Positions 17,474 through 25,139 of a stretch of 64,000 nucleotides of DNA are shown piece by piece (the stretch's first letter is position 1; every line of letters begins with the position of its first letter). The DNA lies in contig NZ_CABPST010000003.1 in the NCBI RefSeq assembly GCF_902459805.1, forward strand, positions 124,001 through 188,000, read 5' to 3'. The translations under genes and the position numbers were made by a program. The notes under the pieces were generated by a model, which did not search any database, was not told where the DNA came from, and worked only from the letters and a program-made list of their open reading frames with translations. This DNA is from Pandoraea bronchicola. GTDB taxonomy: Bacteria > Pseudomonadota > Gammaproteobacteria > Burkholderiales > Burkholderiaceae.

Positions 17474-17782
17474 TTACGCAGCCAAACCCAGTAAACGAAG
17501 CCGAGTCTCGGTAATGTCCGCGTAGGCCGGTTCCAGCTCGCAGCCAATCCAAAAATGCCCTGCATCGCTTGCCGCTTTCAGGAAAGTGCCACTACCCGCG
17601 AACGGGTCGAGCATCGTTGAACCGGGAGGAACGAGCCGGACGACCTGACGTGCCAATTCGTCGGGTTTCTGCGTGAGGTGCTGTTTCGGACGTGGGACGC
17701 GCTCATTGAATACGCCAGGCAAAAAGGTGCTGGAATCCATATGCGTTGGCCGAGGACACCAAGGCAGCATAGAGCCGCGCAA
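17474..17782 (-). pseudogene. C-terminal fragment of a phage DNA N6/N4 methyltransferase
   Basis: About 102 codons carrying the C-terminal half of a beta-class DNA methyltransferase: QHLTQKPDELARQVVRLV, then the AdoMet-binding motif MLDPFAGSGTFLKAA near residue 58 and the closing IGCELEPAYADITETRL. In this class the catalytic DPPY/DPPW motif lies N-terminal, and it is absent: an in-frame TAG sits directly before the fragment at 17785-17783. TTG 17782 or ATG 17770 could start translation, but the product could not methylate DNA. The 5' part was evidently removed by the deletion that also fused the next gene onto it. Confidence 0.75.
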
Positions 17783-18129
17783 CTACCTTTTCCGCTCGAT
17801 TGGCGCGGCCGGGCATGCTCGGCTGCGTCACGCTCACCTTGCTCGCGTGCCGAGCGCATGCTATTGACCCTGGCTCCTGCCACGCAAGGCTCGTCCAACA
17901 GGCGAGCGCGCAGCGACTCGATCGCTACCAACCATCCCTCCACTTCTTGCTTCCATTCCCCCCGGATGATGTCCACGTCCACCCGGCATGCGACAAGCGT
18001 CACATGTAGCCGGTGAATCTCCCACAGCAACTCACGCACCTCTGGTGTCGGTGTGCGCGCCCAGATCGCGCGTAGGTCGGAGGGGGTTAGTGCCCGGCGT
18101 TCGGGCGCGGTCGGGTTCCGTCGTCGCAT
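17578..18129 (-). CDS. Phage-like unknown protein, C-terminus probably chimeric
   Basis: The frame gives 183 residues. The first 110 or so (MRRRNPTAPERRALTPSDL, then AIWARTPTPEVRELLWEIHR) look like genuine charged helical protein. From about residue 115 on the frame runs over the methyltransferase fragment in a different phase and becomes Cys/Ser-rich junk, so the native C-terminus seems to have been lost at a deletion junction near 17,790-17,830. ATG 18129 or 18135 are the possible starts; the LexA-type box directly upstream excludes the more distant ATG at 18150. Function unknown. Confidence 0.5.
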   Translation of the reverse strand: MRRRNPTAPERRALTPSDLRAIWARTPTPEVRELLWEIHRLHVTLVACRVDVDIIRGEWKQEVEGWLVAIESLRARLLDEPCVAGARVNSMRSAREQGERDAAEHARPRQSSGKGSCAALCCLGVLGQRIWIPAPFCLAYSMSASHVRNSTSRRNPTNWHVRSSGSFLPVQRCSTRSRVVALS

Positions 18130-18138
18130 GATCATAAA

Positions 18139-18158
18139 TACTGTATGCATGCACAGTA
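18139..18158. promoter_or_regulatory. LexA-type SOS box 1
   Basis: TACTGT-N8-ACAGTA with outer AA/TT pairs (24-base dyad in all). It fits the CTGT-N8-ACAG LexA consensus of beta- and gammaproteobacteria exactly. It lies 9 bases upstream of the start of the phage-like gene ending at 17578, over its likely promoter. Nothing else is recognisable in 18159-18559. Confidence 0.7.
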
Positions 18159-18559
18159 TTCTAAACTATTTCCGAAACCGCATGAGAGGCGCTACAACAG
18201 GCTGATTGTCGGGGTAGGGCCAGCGTCTCGGGAGATCGCGGGCGGCCGGCCGTGAGGGCTGGCAGGTACGTTGTCGCCGGGATTTTGGAGGCGCCGACCC
18301 CCTGACCTAGACCCCAGCGCGCGCGGTCATGACCCCGCCACGCCTGCGCGCTTGATACAACACTTTTTATACACCTTTGCGCCGACCGTCGAGACCCGTC
18401 AGTACAGGCGCGGTAGGGCATTTCAGGGGCCACAGAACGTGTGCACTTTTATGCGCCAAGCTCATGCAGTGAGGATTCGGAGTTGGCGATGCGGAGCGCT
18501 TGTTTCGGTCGTATGTATCGGATTTTCGAATCGTTTTGCGATTCCGTTGTAATTTAGCC

Positions 18560-18589
18560 TTGCACTACGTTATATCCAACTGGTATGAT
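18560..18589 (+). promoter_or_regulatory. Sigma-70 promoter candidate for the NYN gene
   Basis: TTGCAC, an 18-base spacer, then TATGAT preceded by TGG (extended -10). Transcription would start near 18596, giving a leader of about 100 bases before the NYN start. Confidence 0.55.
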
Positions 18590-18604
18590 TTTCCAATCAA
18601 GCCC

Positions 18605-18691
18605 ATGGCAGTAAGCCGTTGCAAATCATCCAGCAGCGTGCCGAGCCCTTGGGCTTTTTTCATTTCCGGGCAGAAAAATTACAAGAGTTAG
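18605..18691 (+). CDS. 28-codon upstream ORF in the NYN leader (speculative)
   Basis: ATG 18605 opens a frame for MAVSRCKSSSSVPSPWAFF plus nine residues, ending with TAG three bases before the NYN start codon. There is no convincing ribosome site. If translated it could couple to the next gene or serve as a leader peptide, since a terminator-like hairpin lies inside it. It may equally be chance. Confidence 0.25.
   Translation: MAVSRCKSSSSVPSPWAFFISGQKNYKS
18644..18660 (+). terminator. Terminator-like hairpin inside the NYN leader
   Basis: AGCCC-TT-GGGCT followed by a T run. AAGCCC at 18599-18604 can pair with the same GGGCTT, giving a mutually exclusive structure, as in attenuators. The stem is short, so termination efficiency is uncertain. 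Confidence 0.35.
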
Positions 18692-18694
18692 GTG

Positions 18695-19423
18695 ATGGCA
18701 ACTGCGATCCTAATTGACGGGGCTTTCTTCATCAAACGCTTCCGGGCGATTGAACCAAAGAATGCTTATGACCCACGCAGAGCGGCGGAATGCGCCCATC
18801 GGTGGGCATGTGCGCATTTGACTCCGCCGTTGCCGCGCCGAAATGGGGCGGGTGATGATCTGCGCCCTGTTCGCCAACGGCAGCGAGGACAAAGACGCGA
18901 TCTTTACCGGATTTTCTTTTACGACTGTCCGCCGCTCGAAAAGAAGATGCATAACCCCATCAGCGGGAAGGCAGTAGATTTCGCTAAATCTAAGGAAGCT
19001 CAATTTCGTGTCGAGCTTCACGAGCATCTTCGTGGTATGCGGAAGGTCGCGTTGAGATTGGGGCACTTGTCCGCATACACGCAATGGGCTATCAAACCAA
19101 ACAAGGTTGCCGAGCTACTGGCGCGCAAGATTACGATGGACCAACTGACGGAAGATGATGTCACTGTTGATGTTCGTCAGAAAGGCGTCGACATGCGTAT
19201 TGGCGTTGATGTGTCCTCGTTGGCTTTCAAGAGGCAGGTAGATCAAATCGTGTTGATCGCTGGCGACGCAGATTTTGTGCCTGCGGCGAAGCAGGCGCGT
19301 CGGGAGGGAATCGACTTTGTTCTCGACCCTATGTGGCAGCGAATACCTGCGAACTTAAATGAGCACATCGATGGATTGCGATCGACTTGCCCCCAGACTA
19401 GAAAAGTCCAAGGAGAGCAGTAA
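18695..19423 (+). CDS. NYN-domain protein (PIN-like putative ribonuclease, LabA/DUF88 type)
   Basis: 242 residues. The fold's acidic active-site positions are present: AILIDGAFF (Asp8), FFYDCP (Asp77), KGVDMRIGVD (Asp166, Asp172) and IAGDADFVPAAK (Asp191, Asp193). Such PIN-like domains usually cleave RNA with metal ions. Residues 40-70 are an Arg/Pro-rich stretch (PRRNGAGDDLRPVRQRQRGQ) of clearly higher GC than the rest and may be a recent insertion or a pair of compensating frameshifts. ATG 18695 follows AGG closely; GTG 18692 is adjacent. It is followed 123 bases later by the TIR gene on the same strand. A role in defence is inferred from domain and island context. Confidence 0.85.
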   Translation: MATAILIDGAFFIKRFRAIEPKNAYDPRRAAECAHRWACAHLTPPLPRRNGAGDDLRPVRQRQRGQRRDLYRIFFYDCPPLEKKMHNPISGKAVDFAKSKEAQFRVELHEHLRGMRKVALRLGHLSAYTQWAIKPNKVAELLARKITMDQLTEDDVTVDVRQKGVDMRIGVDVSSLAFKRQVDQIVLIAGDADFVPAAKQARREGIDFVLDPMWQRIPANLNEHIDGLRSTCPQTRKVQGEQ

Positions 19424-19546
19424 CTTACGCTTTCCAAATCGTTAGCGAGTGCTTTTTTCTTTAAAACTAGAGGGGCACAGATGTTAGTCGTCCAGGACTC
19501 ACTCCTGTGTTGAACGTCATAACAAGATAAAAAGGAAGTCGAAATC

Positions 19547-20308
19547 GTGAAAGTATTTCTCAGTTGGTCGGGGCAGCGTAGCAAAGATGTTGCAAACTTG
19601 CTAAGCGATTGGCTTTGTTGTGTCATACAGGCATCAAGGCCGTGGATTTCAACACGCGATCTTGATCGTGGCTCACTTTGGTTTGGGGAAATCAATGATC
19701 AACTGAAGGACACGACCGTCGGCATTATCTGTCTAACGCAAGAGAACAAAACACGCCCTTGGATTCTCTTCGAGGCCGGAGCGTTAGCCAAGGGGCTGAC
19801 AACTTCACGCGTTTGCACGTTGTTGGTCGATCTTGAGCCGAAAGACATTGAAGATCCCCTCGCCCAGTTCAATCATACGAACCCAACTAAAGAAAGCGTC
19901 TCTGGGCTCGTTAAAACGCTCAACGCTACACTCGGAGCGAACGGTTTGGACGTCCGAATCCTAGAGCAGGTTTTTGAGACGTATTGGCCGCAATTCGAAA
20001 CTCGATTCGCTGAAATTCTTCAGACGACCAAAGACCAGCCACCGAGCAAGCCTCGCAACAAGGAGGACGTGCTTGGTGAGATCCTCGAGAACACGAGGGT
20101 GCTCAACAGCAGAATACGCCGGCTAGAACACGATGTGGAGCGTGGAAGAATGATTGAAAGTGAAGGTGTTTTTATGCAAGCCCGACAACACGCTAAGGAT
20201 GGCATGCCACCAGAATTGATAATGGACATCTATAAGGACAAACTTCCAGCGCGGTTGCTGAAGGAAATTGTTGCCGGTTCCGAACGTATCGAGCGGCGTT
20301 CCGAGTAA
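19547..20308 (+). CDS. TIR-domain protein, putative NAD-consuming effector
   Basis: 253 residues starting at GTG 19547 with AAGGAAG eight bases upstream. The N-terminal TIR domain (1-140) has MKVFLSWSGQRS (strand A and BB-loop entry), RPWISTRDLD, and PWILFEAGALAKGL, where Glu76 is in the place of the catalytic NADase glutamate of bacterial TIRs. A linker rich in Lys/Pro precedes a C-terminal helical region (about 165-250: DVLGEILENTRVLNSRIRRL) that looks like an oligomerising coiled coil. Bacterial TIRs act in Thoeris, CBASS and short-Argonaute defence; this one has no such known partner nearby, only the NYN gene. Base composition is AT-richer than the chromosome. Confidence 0.85.
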   Translation: MKVFLSWSGQRSKDVANLLSDWLCCVIQASRPWISTRDLDRGSLWFGEINDQLKDTTVGIICLTQENKTRPWILFEAGALAKGLTTSRVCTLLVDLEPKDIEDPLAQFNHTNPTKESVSGLVKTLNATLGANGLDVRILEQVFETYWPQFETRFAEILQTTKDQPPSKPRNKEDVLGEILENTRVLNSRIRRLEHDVERGRMIESEGVFMQARQHAKDGMPPELIMDIYKDKLPARLLKEIVAGSERIERRSE

Positions 20309-20383
20309 CGAAGCTCAACCGCATCGCCCCAGCTAGCGAGGCCTGACAAGTATAAAGTTTCGTCAGATCGCCCGCTAAATGAG

Positions 20384-20413
20384 AAACGACCGCCGCCAGC
20401 GCGGTCGTTTTTT
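20384..20413 (+). terminator. Rho-independent terminator after the TIR gene
   Basis: A perfect 10-base stem AAACGACCGC/GCGGTCGTTT with T run, 75 bases after the stop. Confidence 0.88.
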
Positions 20414-20542
20414 CTAGAATTTTCACGTTCCCGCGAGTGTCATTTGCGCTGGTTGCGTTAGGAGTGGCGTACCGAAACGCCCTTCATTCGAGGTGAACGT
20501 ACCCGAAGTTGCGTGCCGTTTACGTGCCATTTTTGCGACAAC

Positions 20543-20632
20543 CAACGACAAGCAACGACAGTTCGTTATAAATGAAAAACGGGCCCGAAGGCCCGTCTCT
20601 ACAAGGGTTTTGACTGTCGTTCGTTGTCGTTG
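20543..20632. repeat. Long-range inverted repeat flanking the ssrA terminator
   Basis: CAACGACAAGCAACGACAGT (20543-20562) is the inverse, at 18 of 20 positions, of the segment 20613-20632. The right arm is itself bracketed by GACTGTC/GACAGTC (20612-20618, 20632-20638). The arms enclose the ssrA terminator and lie within 15-100 bases of the presumed attachment site, so they may be integrase arm or core sites. The remaining bases 20414-20542 show no gene I can support. Confidence 0.45.
20575..20596 (-). terminator. Rho-independent terminator of ssrA
   Basis: Read on the minus strand: ACGGGCC-TTCG-GGCCCGT followed by five T, 50 bases beyond the CCA end of tmRNA. Confidence 0.88.
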
Positions 20633-20645
20633 ACAGTCGGCATAT

Positions 20646-21003
20646 TGGTGGAGCCGGCGGGGATCGAACCCGCGTCCGCAAGCACTCTACGACCAGTTCT
20701 ACATACTTAGTTCAGTCATTTAATTTAACCGTTTTGTCGCGGACGAACACGCTACGCAACAGCGATCCATTTAATTTTCGGCCCCGGCGCCATGGCACCA
20801 CCGGAGATTATCTGACGTAAATGACCTCGCGAGGTATTGCTACCCTGGCCCGTCAGCGAGCCAGTGCGAGGAAGGCGCCCTTAGGCAGCCAGTGCGTACG
20901 AGTTATCGTTAGCAGTTACTAATTTCCCATTGATTAACGAGGTGACGGGTCCTCGGTATGCCCTGCGCCGCTTCGCTACCCACGTCGAAACCATGTCGGC
21001 CCC
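20646..21003 (-). ncRNA. ssrA: Transfer-messenger RNA (tmRNA), one-piece
   Basis: A 358-nucleotide RNA that rescues stalled ribosomes and tags the incomplete protein. The 5' end GGGGCCGACAUGGUUUCGACG and the 3' end GGTTCGATCCCCGCC...CUCCACCA form the alanyl-tRNA-like domain; CCA is encoded at 20648-20646. The tag reading frame lies at 20913-20881. The gene follows the DUF748 gene by 30 bases and has its own hairpin terminator. Its 3' end borders the mobile island, and the tRNA-like end is intact, as expected when an integrase regenerates its target. Confidence 0.97.
20881..20913 (-). other. tmRNA proteolysis tag reading frame
   Basis: Codons GCU AAC GAU AAC UCG UAC GCA CUG GCU GCC UAA encode ANDNSYALAA, a tag ending in the ALAA signal recognised by ClpXP and ClpAP. 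Confidence 0.92.
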
Positions 21004-21032
21004 AGTGGAATCACAATTATGACACAAATGGA

Positions 21033-24000
21033 TCACTTCAGCGCGAAGTCCACTCGCGTGGTCGCCCCCTTGTCCTTGATGCCGTCTGCGTTGACCTTCG
21101 GCGCCACCACGAACAGCCGGTCAGACGCAATCTTGCCGTCCAGCCACGACCGCACGCGTTGTGCCCGTCGCTCCGCCAACGCCCGCAGATCGTCGTCGCT
21201 CACCTTGACGTTGGTCGCCAGCAGCTTTTCCATTTCGTCGTCCGGCAGCGATTTGGCAAACCCGATCATGTTGCGCGGTTTGGCAAAGTCGGCCGCCTTG
21301 TAAGCCGCCGTCAGATACTTGCTGCGCTCTTCCGGACTCACCGTCACGCTGTCCACGTCGACACTCTCACCCTTGCCGACCATCGATTTGACCTTCTGCG
21401 CCTTGATCGCGCGCTCCACGGCCACATTGCGCAGACCATCGGTGTCCTTCGCCGGATCGACGCGGCCCTCGATATCCAGCTTCAGCGCCGTGCGATCGGT
21501 CAACGCCTTCACCAGCGTCTCAAGCCGTTTCTCGCTCTCGGGCGTCAGACGCGCGCTGCCCGGTGCGAACTCCACGTAGCCCAACTCCTGATCGCCGCCG
21601 CCGAACGCCGACGCCAGCAAGCTGAACGGCGCCGTTACCGCCTTGACGATCAGATTCACGAACGCGCGGAAAATCACGCCACCCAAACTGAACTGCGGAT
21701 CGTCAAGGGAACCGGAAATCGGAATGTCGACATCGATCTCGCCCCGCGAATTCTTCAGCAGCGACACCGCGAGCCGTACCGGCAGATTCGTGGCCGTCGG
21801 ACTTTCCACCCGGTCACCGAACGTCAACTGATCGATGAAGATGTGATTGTTCGCCGTGAGCTTCGCCTGATCGAGCAAGTAGTGCACGTCGACCGTGAGC
21901 TTGCCCTTTTCGATGGGATAGCCCGCGTACTTCGTGGAGTAGGGCGTGAGATTGGTCAGTTCGATGCCGTCGGCCTTGGCCCCCAGATCCACGAACGCCA
22001 TCGGCGCGAGCGGATTGATCTTGCCGTTGATGTCGATCGGCGCATTGCGGTTGACTTTGCCTTGCAGCGCCACGTCGGCCGGCTCGGTCGTCGCCGTTCC
22101 GAACGCACCAATGCGCCCGCCAATATCCGTCAGATTGGCCGTGTAGTTCGGCTTGACGAAGTTGTCGGTGAAGTTGATATTCCCGCCTTGCAGCGTGATA
22201 CGTCCAATGTGCACGTCCGCAGGCAACGCCTTGCCGGCACCGTAGCCCGGGCCGCGCTGCACCGTAGTCTCACCCGGCTTCTGCTCCTTCTTCTCCACTT
22301 CCGTCGGCTGCCCGGCTTCGACCGCCGAGGCGGCCGCATCGAGCGGCGGCTTGGCCGCGGTGCCACCGAGCGGCACGCCTTCGTTGGCGCGCGTCAGCGA
22401 CCGGGGTGCGGCTTCCTTGTTACCGACCACATCGGCCAGATTCAGACGCCCGTTGGCATTGATGATCAAACGTGCGTAGAAACGCGACAACGCAATGCTG
22501 CCCAACTGCACGTTCGGCTTGCCGCTGCCCACCGCCAGATTGATCTGCTGCACCGATAGCGCGTTCCAGCGCATGAAGTCGTCCGTCGTCACCTTGTCGA
22601 GCAAACGGACATTGCCCAGCGTTGCATCGCCACGATACGTCGCCTGCGGGGTTTCACCCTTCATGGCAAACGTGGCACGTCCGTTGCTGGAGAGCAGGGC
22701 ACTCGCAATACTCGCGTTCAGTTGATCGCTCATGTAGGAGTCGAACGCTGCCAGATCGAGCTGCTGCGTCTTGATCTGAAGGTCGGCTGCGAGCGGTTGC
22801 GGCGTGACGTTGCCGGCCACGTTGAGCGAACCCTTCTTGTTGAGCGTGCCATTGACGTCGAGCTGCAACGGTTTGCTCATGTCCTGTGACGCGCCTTGCA
22901 CCTTCACGTTCAGCGGTGCGAACTTCGCATTGATCGGACGGCCTTTGACGTCGCGGTCTTCGAATCCGATGCTTGCATTCTCGAGCGCCACCTTGCCGAC
23001 CTTCCATTGCCAGCCACCAGCGCTCGGTTGCGACGCTGAAGCCGATGCCTTGGCGGAAGTCCGGCGACCCCGTTCCGTGCCGGCACGAGGGTTAGCGTCT
23101 TGGCCATGGCGTGCGGCGGCCTTGGGCTGACCGTCCCCGGTCAGGGCGAGCAGGTTGATCTTGCCGTCCTTGTCGCGTCGTGCCGACACATCGAGTCCGC
23201 TGACGATGACCTCGTCGACGACGGCTTGCCGCGCGCCCAGATCGAAGCGGGAGAGTTTGGCCTCGGCCTTGGCGAGCTTGAGCGGTGCGTCCCCTTTTTG
23301 CCCGGTGAGCCACTCGATCTTCTCAAGCGTGGCCGTGGCCGGCGCGATCTGCACGTTCGGCTGCTTGTCGGGGGCAAAGGCCGCATTGAACTTGGCCTGC
23401 GCGCCAACCGTACCGCTCTTCAGATTGCCCGCGAGTGCGCCTTGCGCGAAAGGCAGCAGCGGCGCGAGGGCGATCGACTGAGCATCGAGTTCGCCGCTCG
23501 CGTTGTACGCGTTCAGGCTGAACTGGCCATGCGCCTTGAGCGAACCGCCGCTCTGGATGCCGAGCGACGCGTCATACGTCGCGGGGTCCTTGCCCAGCGT
23601 CGAGAACTGCTTCACGCCGATCTGGATATTTTCCAGCGACACGCTTGCCGGTTTCGCCCCACGTTCGTCGGTGAAGCGCACCTTGCTGTCGACGAGCGAG
23701 ATGTCGCCAATCAGCAAGTCGAGCGGTGCGGGCTGGGCCGCAGCCTGGGCTTTCGCTTGTGCGGCCTCTGCTGCCGAAGCAGGGGACGCAGGTTGCGCGG
23801 TCTGCTGGGCCGGGACCTGCGGTGCTCCCTTTGCAGCCTCGCTGCCCTTCGGTGACGCGGCGGCCTGGTCGACCGCCTTGCCTACCGCCTTGATGACCGT
23901 ACGTTGCGGCAGCAGCGCCTTCTCGACGTTGATCGCGCCGCCTTTTTCCAGCGTGACCTGCTGGTCGAGACCGTCGATCCGAACACTGTCGATGTGATAG

Positions 24001-25022
24001 ACGTTGTTGAGCGGCTCCACCTTGCCCAGCTTCACGTCGACCTGTTTGACGGCGACGAGCGGTGTGCCGTCCGGCTCGACGACCTTGGCATCGGAGAGAG
24101 CCGCCGTGCCGGTGAGCAGTACGTGATTGCCATCCTTGTCGCGCGTGAAGTGCAGCTTGAGATCGGTGCTGACGCTGGCGCTCTTGATCTGCGCGGGTAC
24201 CGTGACCGGCGAATAATCGAGGTACTTGGGCACGTCGAAGCGGTCGAGCTTGATGTCGACCGTCGATTCCAGTGAATCGGCGAACGGCTTCGTCTGACCC
24301 GAAATATGCAGCGGTGAACCGTCGATGGACGCCTGCAGCAGCGGCTGCACGAAGATGTCGGTGTCGGCTGGCAGGTTCGCGATGAACGGCACACCGACTT
24401 GCAGATTGTCGATGACGTGCTTTTCGTTCTGCACTTCATCGTCGAAGCGAATCGTGCCGTTCTTGATCTGCACGTTGTTCAACGCAAAGCGCGCGGGCTT
24501 GGATGGCTCGGGCGAGGGCGGTCCGGACGTCGCGCGATCGATGATGTCCGAGAAGTTGAAGCGTTGCGGCGCGGTGCGCACGATATTGACGACGGGCGTG
24601 TCGACGTAAAGCTCGTCGACGACCGGTGCGAAGCGGAACAGCGAACCCCATGAAGCGTTCACGCGCAACATGCCGACATCCACGAACGGCTGTCCCGGAG
24701 TCTTGTCGCCGATGTGCACCTGATGCAGATCGAGGCGCAGCGTGTAGGGGTTGAAGCTGACGTCGCCCACGCTCACCGGCCGTTCCAGATAGGCCGAGAG
24801 CTTGTCGACGGCGTAATGCTTGAGGACGGCCGGCACCGTGAAATAGCCGACGACACCGAACACGGCGATGACGCCAACGGCCCACAGACTGGTTTTGCGC
24901 GCGCGACGGCGTACCTCGGGGTCGCGTCCGAGCCGCTGTGCGCGGGCGAGGCCCTGCTGCAGGCGGGAGTCGCCTGAGGGAGATTCAGAAGTTGGTTTGC
25001 GATCGTTCGCTTGCTCGGCCAT
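21033..25022 (-). CDS. Very large AsmA-like envelope protein (DUF748)
   Basis: 1,329 residues. The N-terminus is cytoplasmic and polar, then one membrane helix (SLWAVGVIAVFGVVGYFTV near residue 45) anchors a huge periplasmic region of repeating beta-strand units typical of AsmA/DUF748 proteins, relatives of the bridge-like TamB/YhdP lipid-transfer proteins. Low-complexity Ala/Pro/Gln/Lys linkers interrupt it near residues 390-440 and 650-690. The C-terminal part (VEFAPGSARLTPESEKRLE) resembles an OmpA-type peptidoglycan-binding segment. ATG 25022 has GGGAG upstream. Likely role: envelope lipid homeostasis (inference from family). Confidence 0.85.
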   Translation of the reverse strand: MAEQANDRKPTSESPSGDSRLQQGLARAQRLGRDPEVRRRARKTSLWAVGVIAVFGVVGYFTVPAVLKHYAVDKLSAYLERPVSVGDVSFNPYTLRLDLHQVHIGDKTPGQPFVDVGMLRVNASWGSLFRFAPVVDELYVDTPVVNIVRTAPQRFNFSDIIDRATSGPPSPEPSKPARFALNNVQIKNGTIRFDDEVQNEKHVIDNLQVGVPFIANLPADTDIFVQPLLQASIDGSPLHISGQTKPFADSLESTVDIKLDRFDVPKYLDYSPVTVPAQIKSASVSTDLKLHFTRDKDGNHVLLTGTAALSDAKVVEPDGTPLVAVKQVDVKLGKVEPLNNVYHIDSVRIDGLDQQVTLEKGGAINVEKALLPQRTVIKAVGKAVDQAAASPKGSEAAKGAPQVPAQQTAQPASPASAAEAAQAKAQAAAQPAPLDLLIGDISLVDSKVRFTDERGAKPASVSLENIQIGVKQFSTLGKDPATYDASLGIQSGGSLKAHGQFSLNAYNASGELDAQSIALAPLLPFAQGALAGNLKSGTVGAQAKFNAAFAPDKQPNVQIAPATATLEKIEWLTGQKGDAPLKLAKAEAKLSRFDLGARQAVVDEVIVSGLDVSARRDKDGKINLLALTGDGQPKAAARHGQDANPRAGTERGRRTSAKASASASQPSAGGWQWKVGKVALENASIGFEDRDVKGRPINAKFAPLNVKVQGASQDMSKPLQLDVNGTLNKKGSLNVAGNVTPQPLAADLQIKTQQLDLAAFDSYMSDQLNASIASALLSSNGRATFAMKGETPQATYRGDATLGNVRLLDKVTTDDFMRWNALSVQQINLAVGSGKPNVQLGSIALSRFYARLIINANGRLNLADVVGNKEAAPRSLTRANEGVPLGGTAAKPPLDAAASAVEAGQPTEVEKKEQKPGETTVQRGPGYGAGKALPADVHIGRITLQGGNINFTDNFVKPNYTANLTDIGGRIGAFGTATTEPADVALQGKVNRNAPIDINGKINPLAPMAFVDLGAKADGIELTNLTPYSTKYAGYPIEKGKLTVDVHYLLDQAKLTANNHIFIDQLTFGDRVESPTATNLPVRLAVSLLKNSRGEIDVDIPISGSLDDPQFSLGGVIFRAFVNLIVKAVTAPFSLLASAFGGGDQELGYVEFAPGSARLTPESEKRLETLVKALTDRTALKLDIEGRVDPAKDTDGLRNVAVERAIKAQKVKSMVGKGESVDVDSVTVSPEERSKYLTAAYKAADFAKPRNMIGFAKSLPDDEMEKLLATNVKVSDDDLRALAERRAQRVRSWLDGKIASDRLFVVAPKVNADGIKDKGATTRVDFALK

Positions 25023-25074
25023 GCGGTCTCCCGTAAGTCGCCAGTGAAGCATGCGCCGCGCCTCTATTGCGCGG

Positions 25075-25119
25075 CGGGACAGACCCGGGACCGGCCGCTA
25101 CGGCGGCGGCCCTGTCCCG
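25075..25119. repeat. Compound GC-rich hairpin between gph and the DUF748 gene
   Basis: Outer stem CGGGACAG/CTGTCCCG and inner stem GGCCGC/GCGGCC. There is no T run, so it is more likely an RNA-stability or processing element than a terminator. Confidence 0.4.
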
Positions 25120-25139
25120 GCAGGCAATGGGGCGACTGT

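Larger units (their letters stand above)
16550..20655. mobile_element. Integrated element at the 3' end of ssrA: decayed P2-like prophage plus NYN/TIR cargo
   Basis: The stretch between the amidase terminator and the 3' end of tmRNA consists of phage-like fragments on the minus strand (16590-18129) and two cargo genes on the plus strand (18695-20308), with visibly lower GC in the right half. The tmRNA 3' end is a classic integrase target. At the far side, TTGGCGGAGCC (16550-16560) matches TTGGTGGAGCC at the tmRNA end (20645-20655) in 10 of 11 bases and could be a decayed att repeat. No integrase gene is visible. The exact limits are inferred. Confidence 0.6.

Noticed and set aside
18161-18552. 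Short frames on both strands in the gap before the NYN promoter
   Set aside because: Arg/Pro-rich on both strands, no starts with ribosome sites; probably decayed phage DNA.
20423-20530. A 35-codon minus-strand frame near ssrA that could be an integrase remnant
   Set aside because: No ribosome site and no recombinase motif.
20958-22559. A 533-codon plus-strand frame over tmRNA and the DUF748 gene
   Set aside because: It starts inside ssrA and is Arg/His-rich; antisense shadow.
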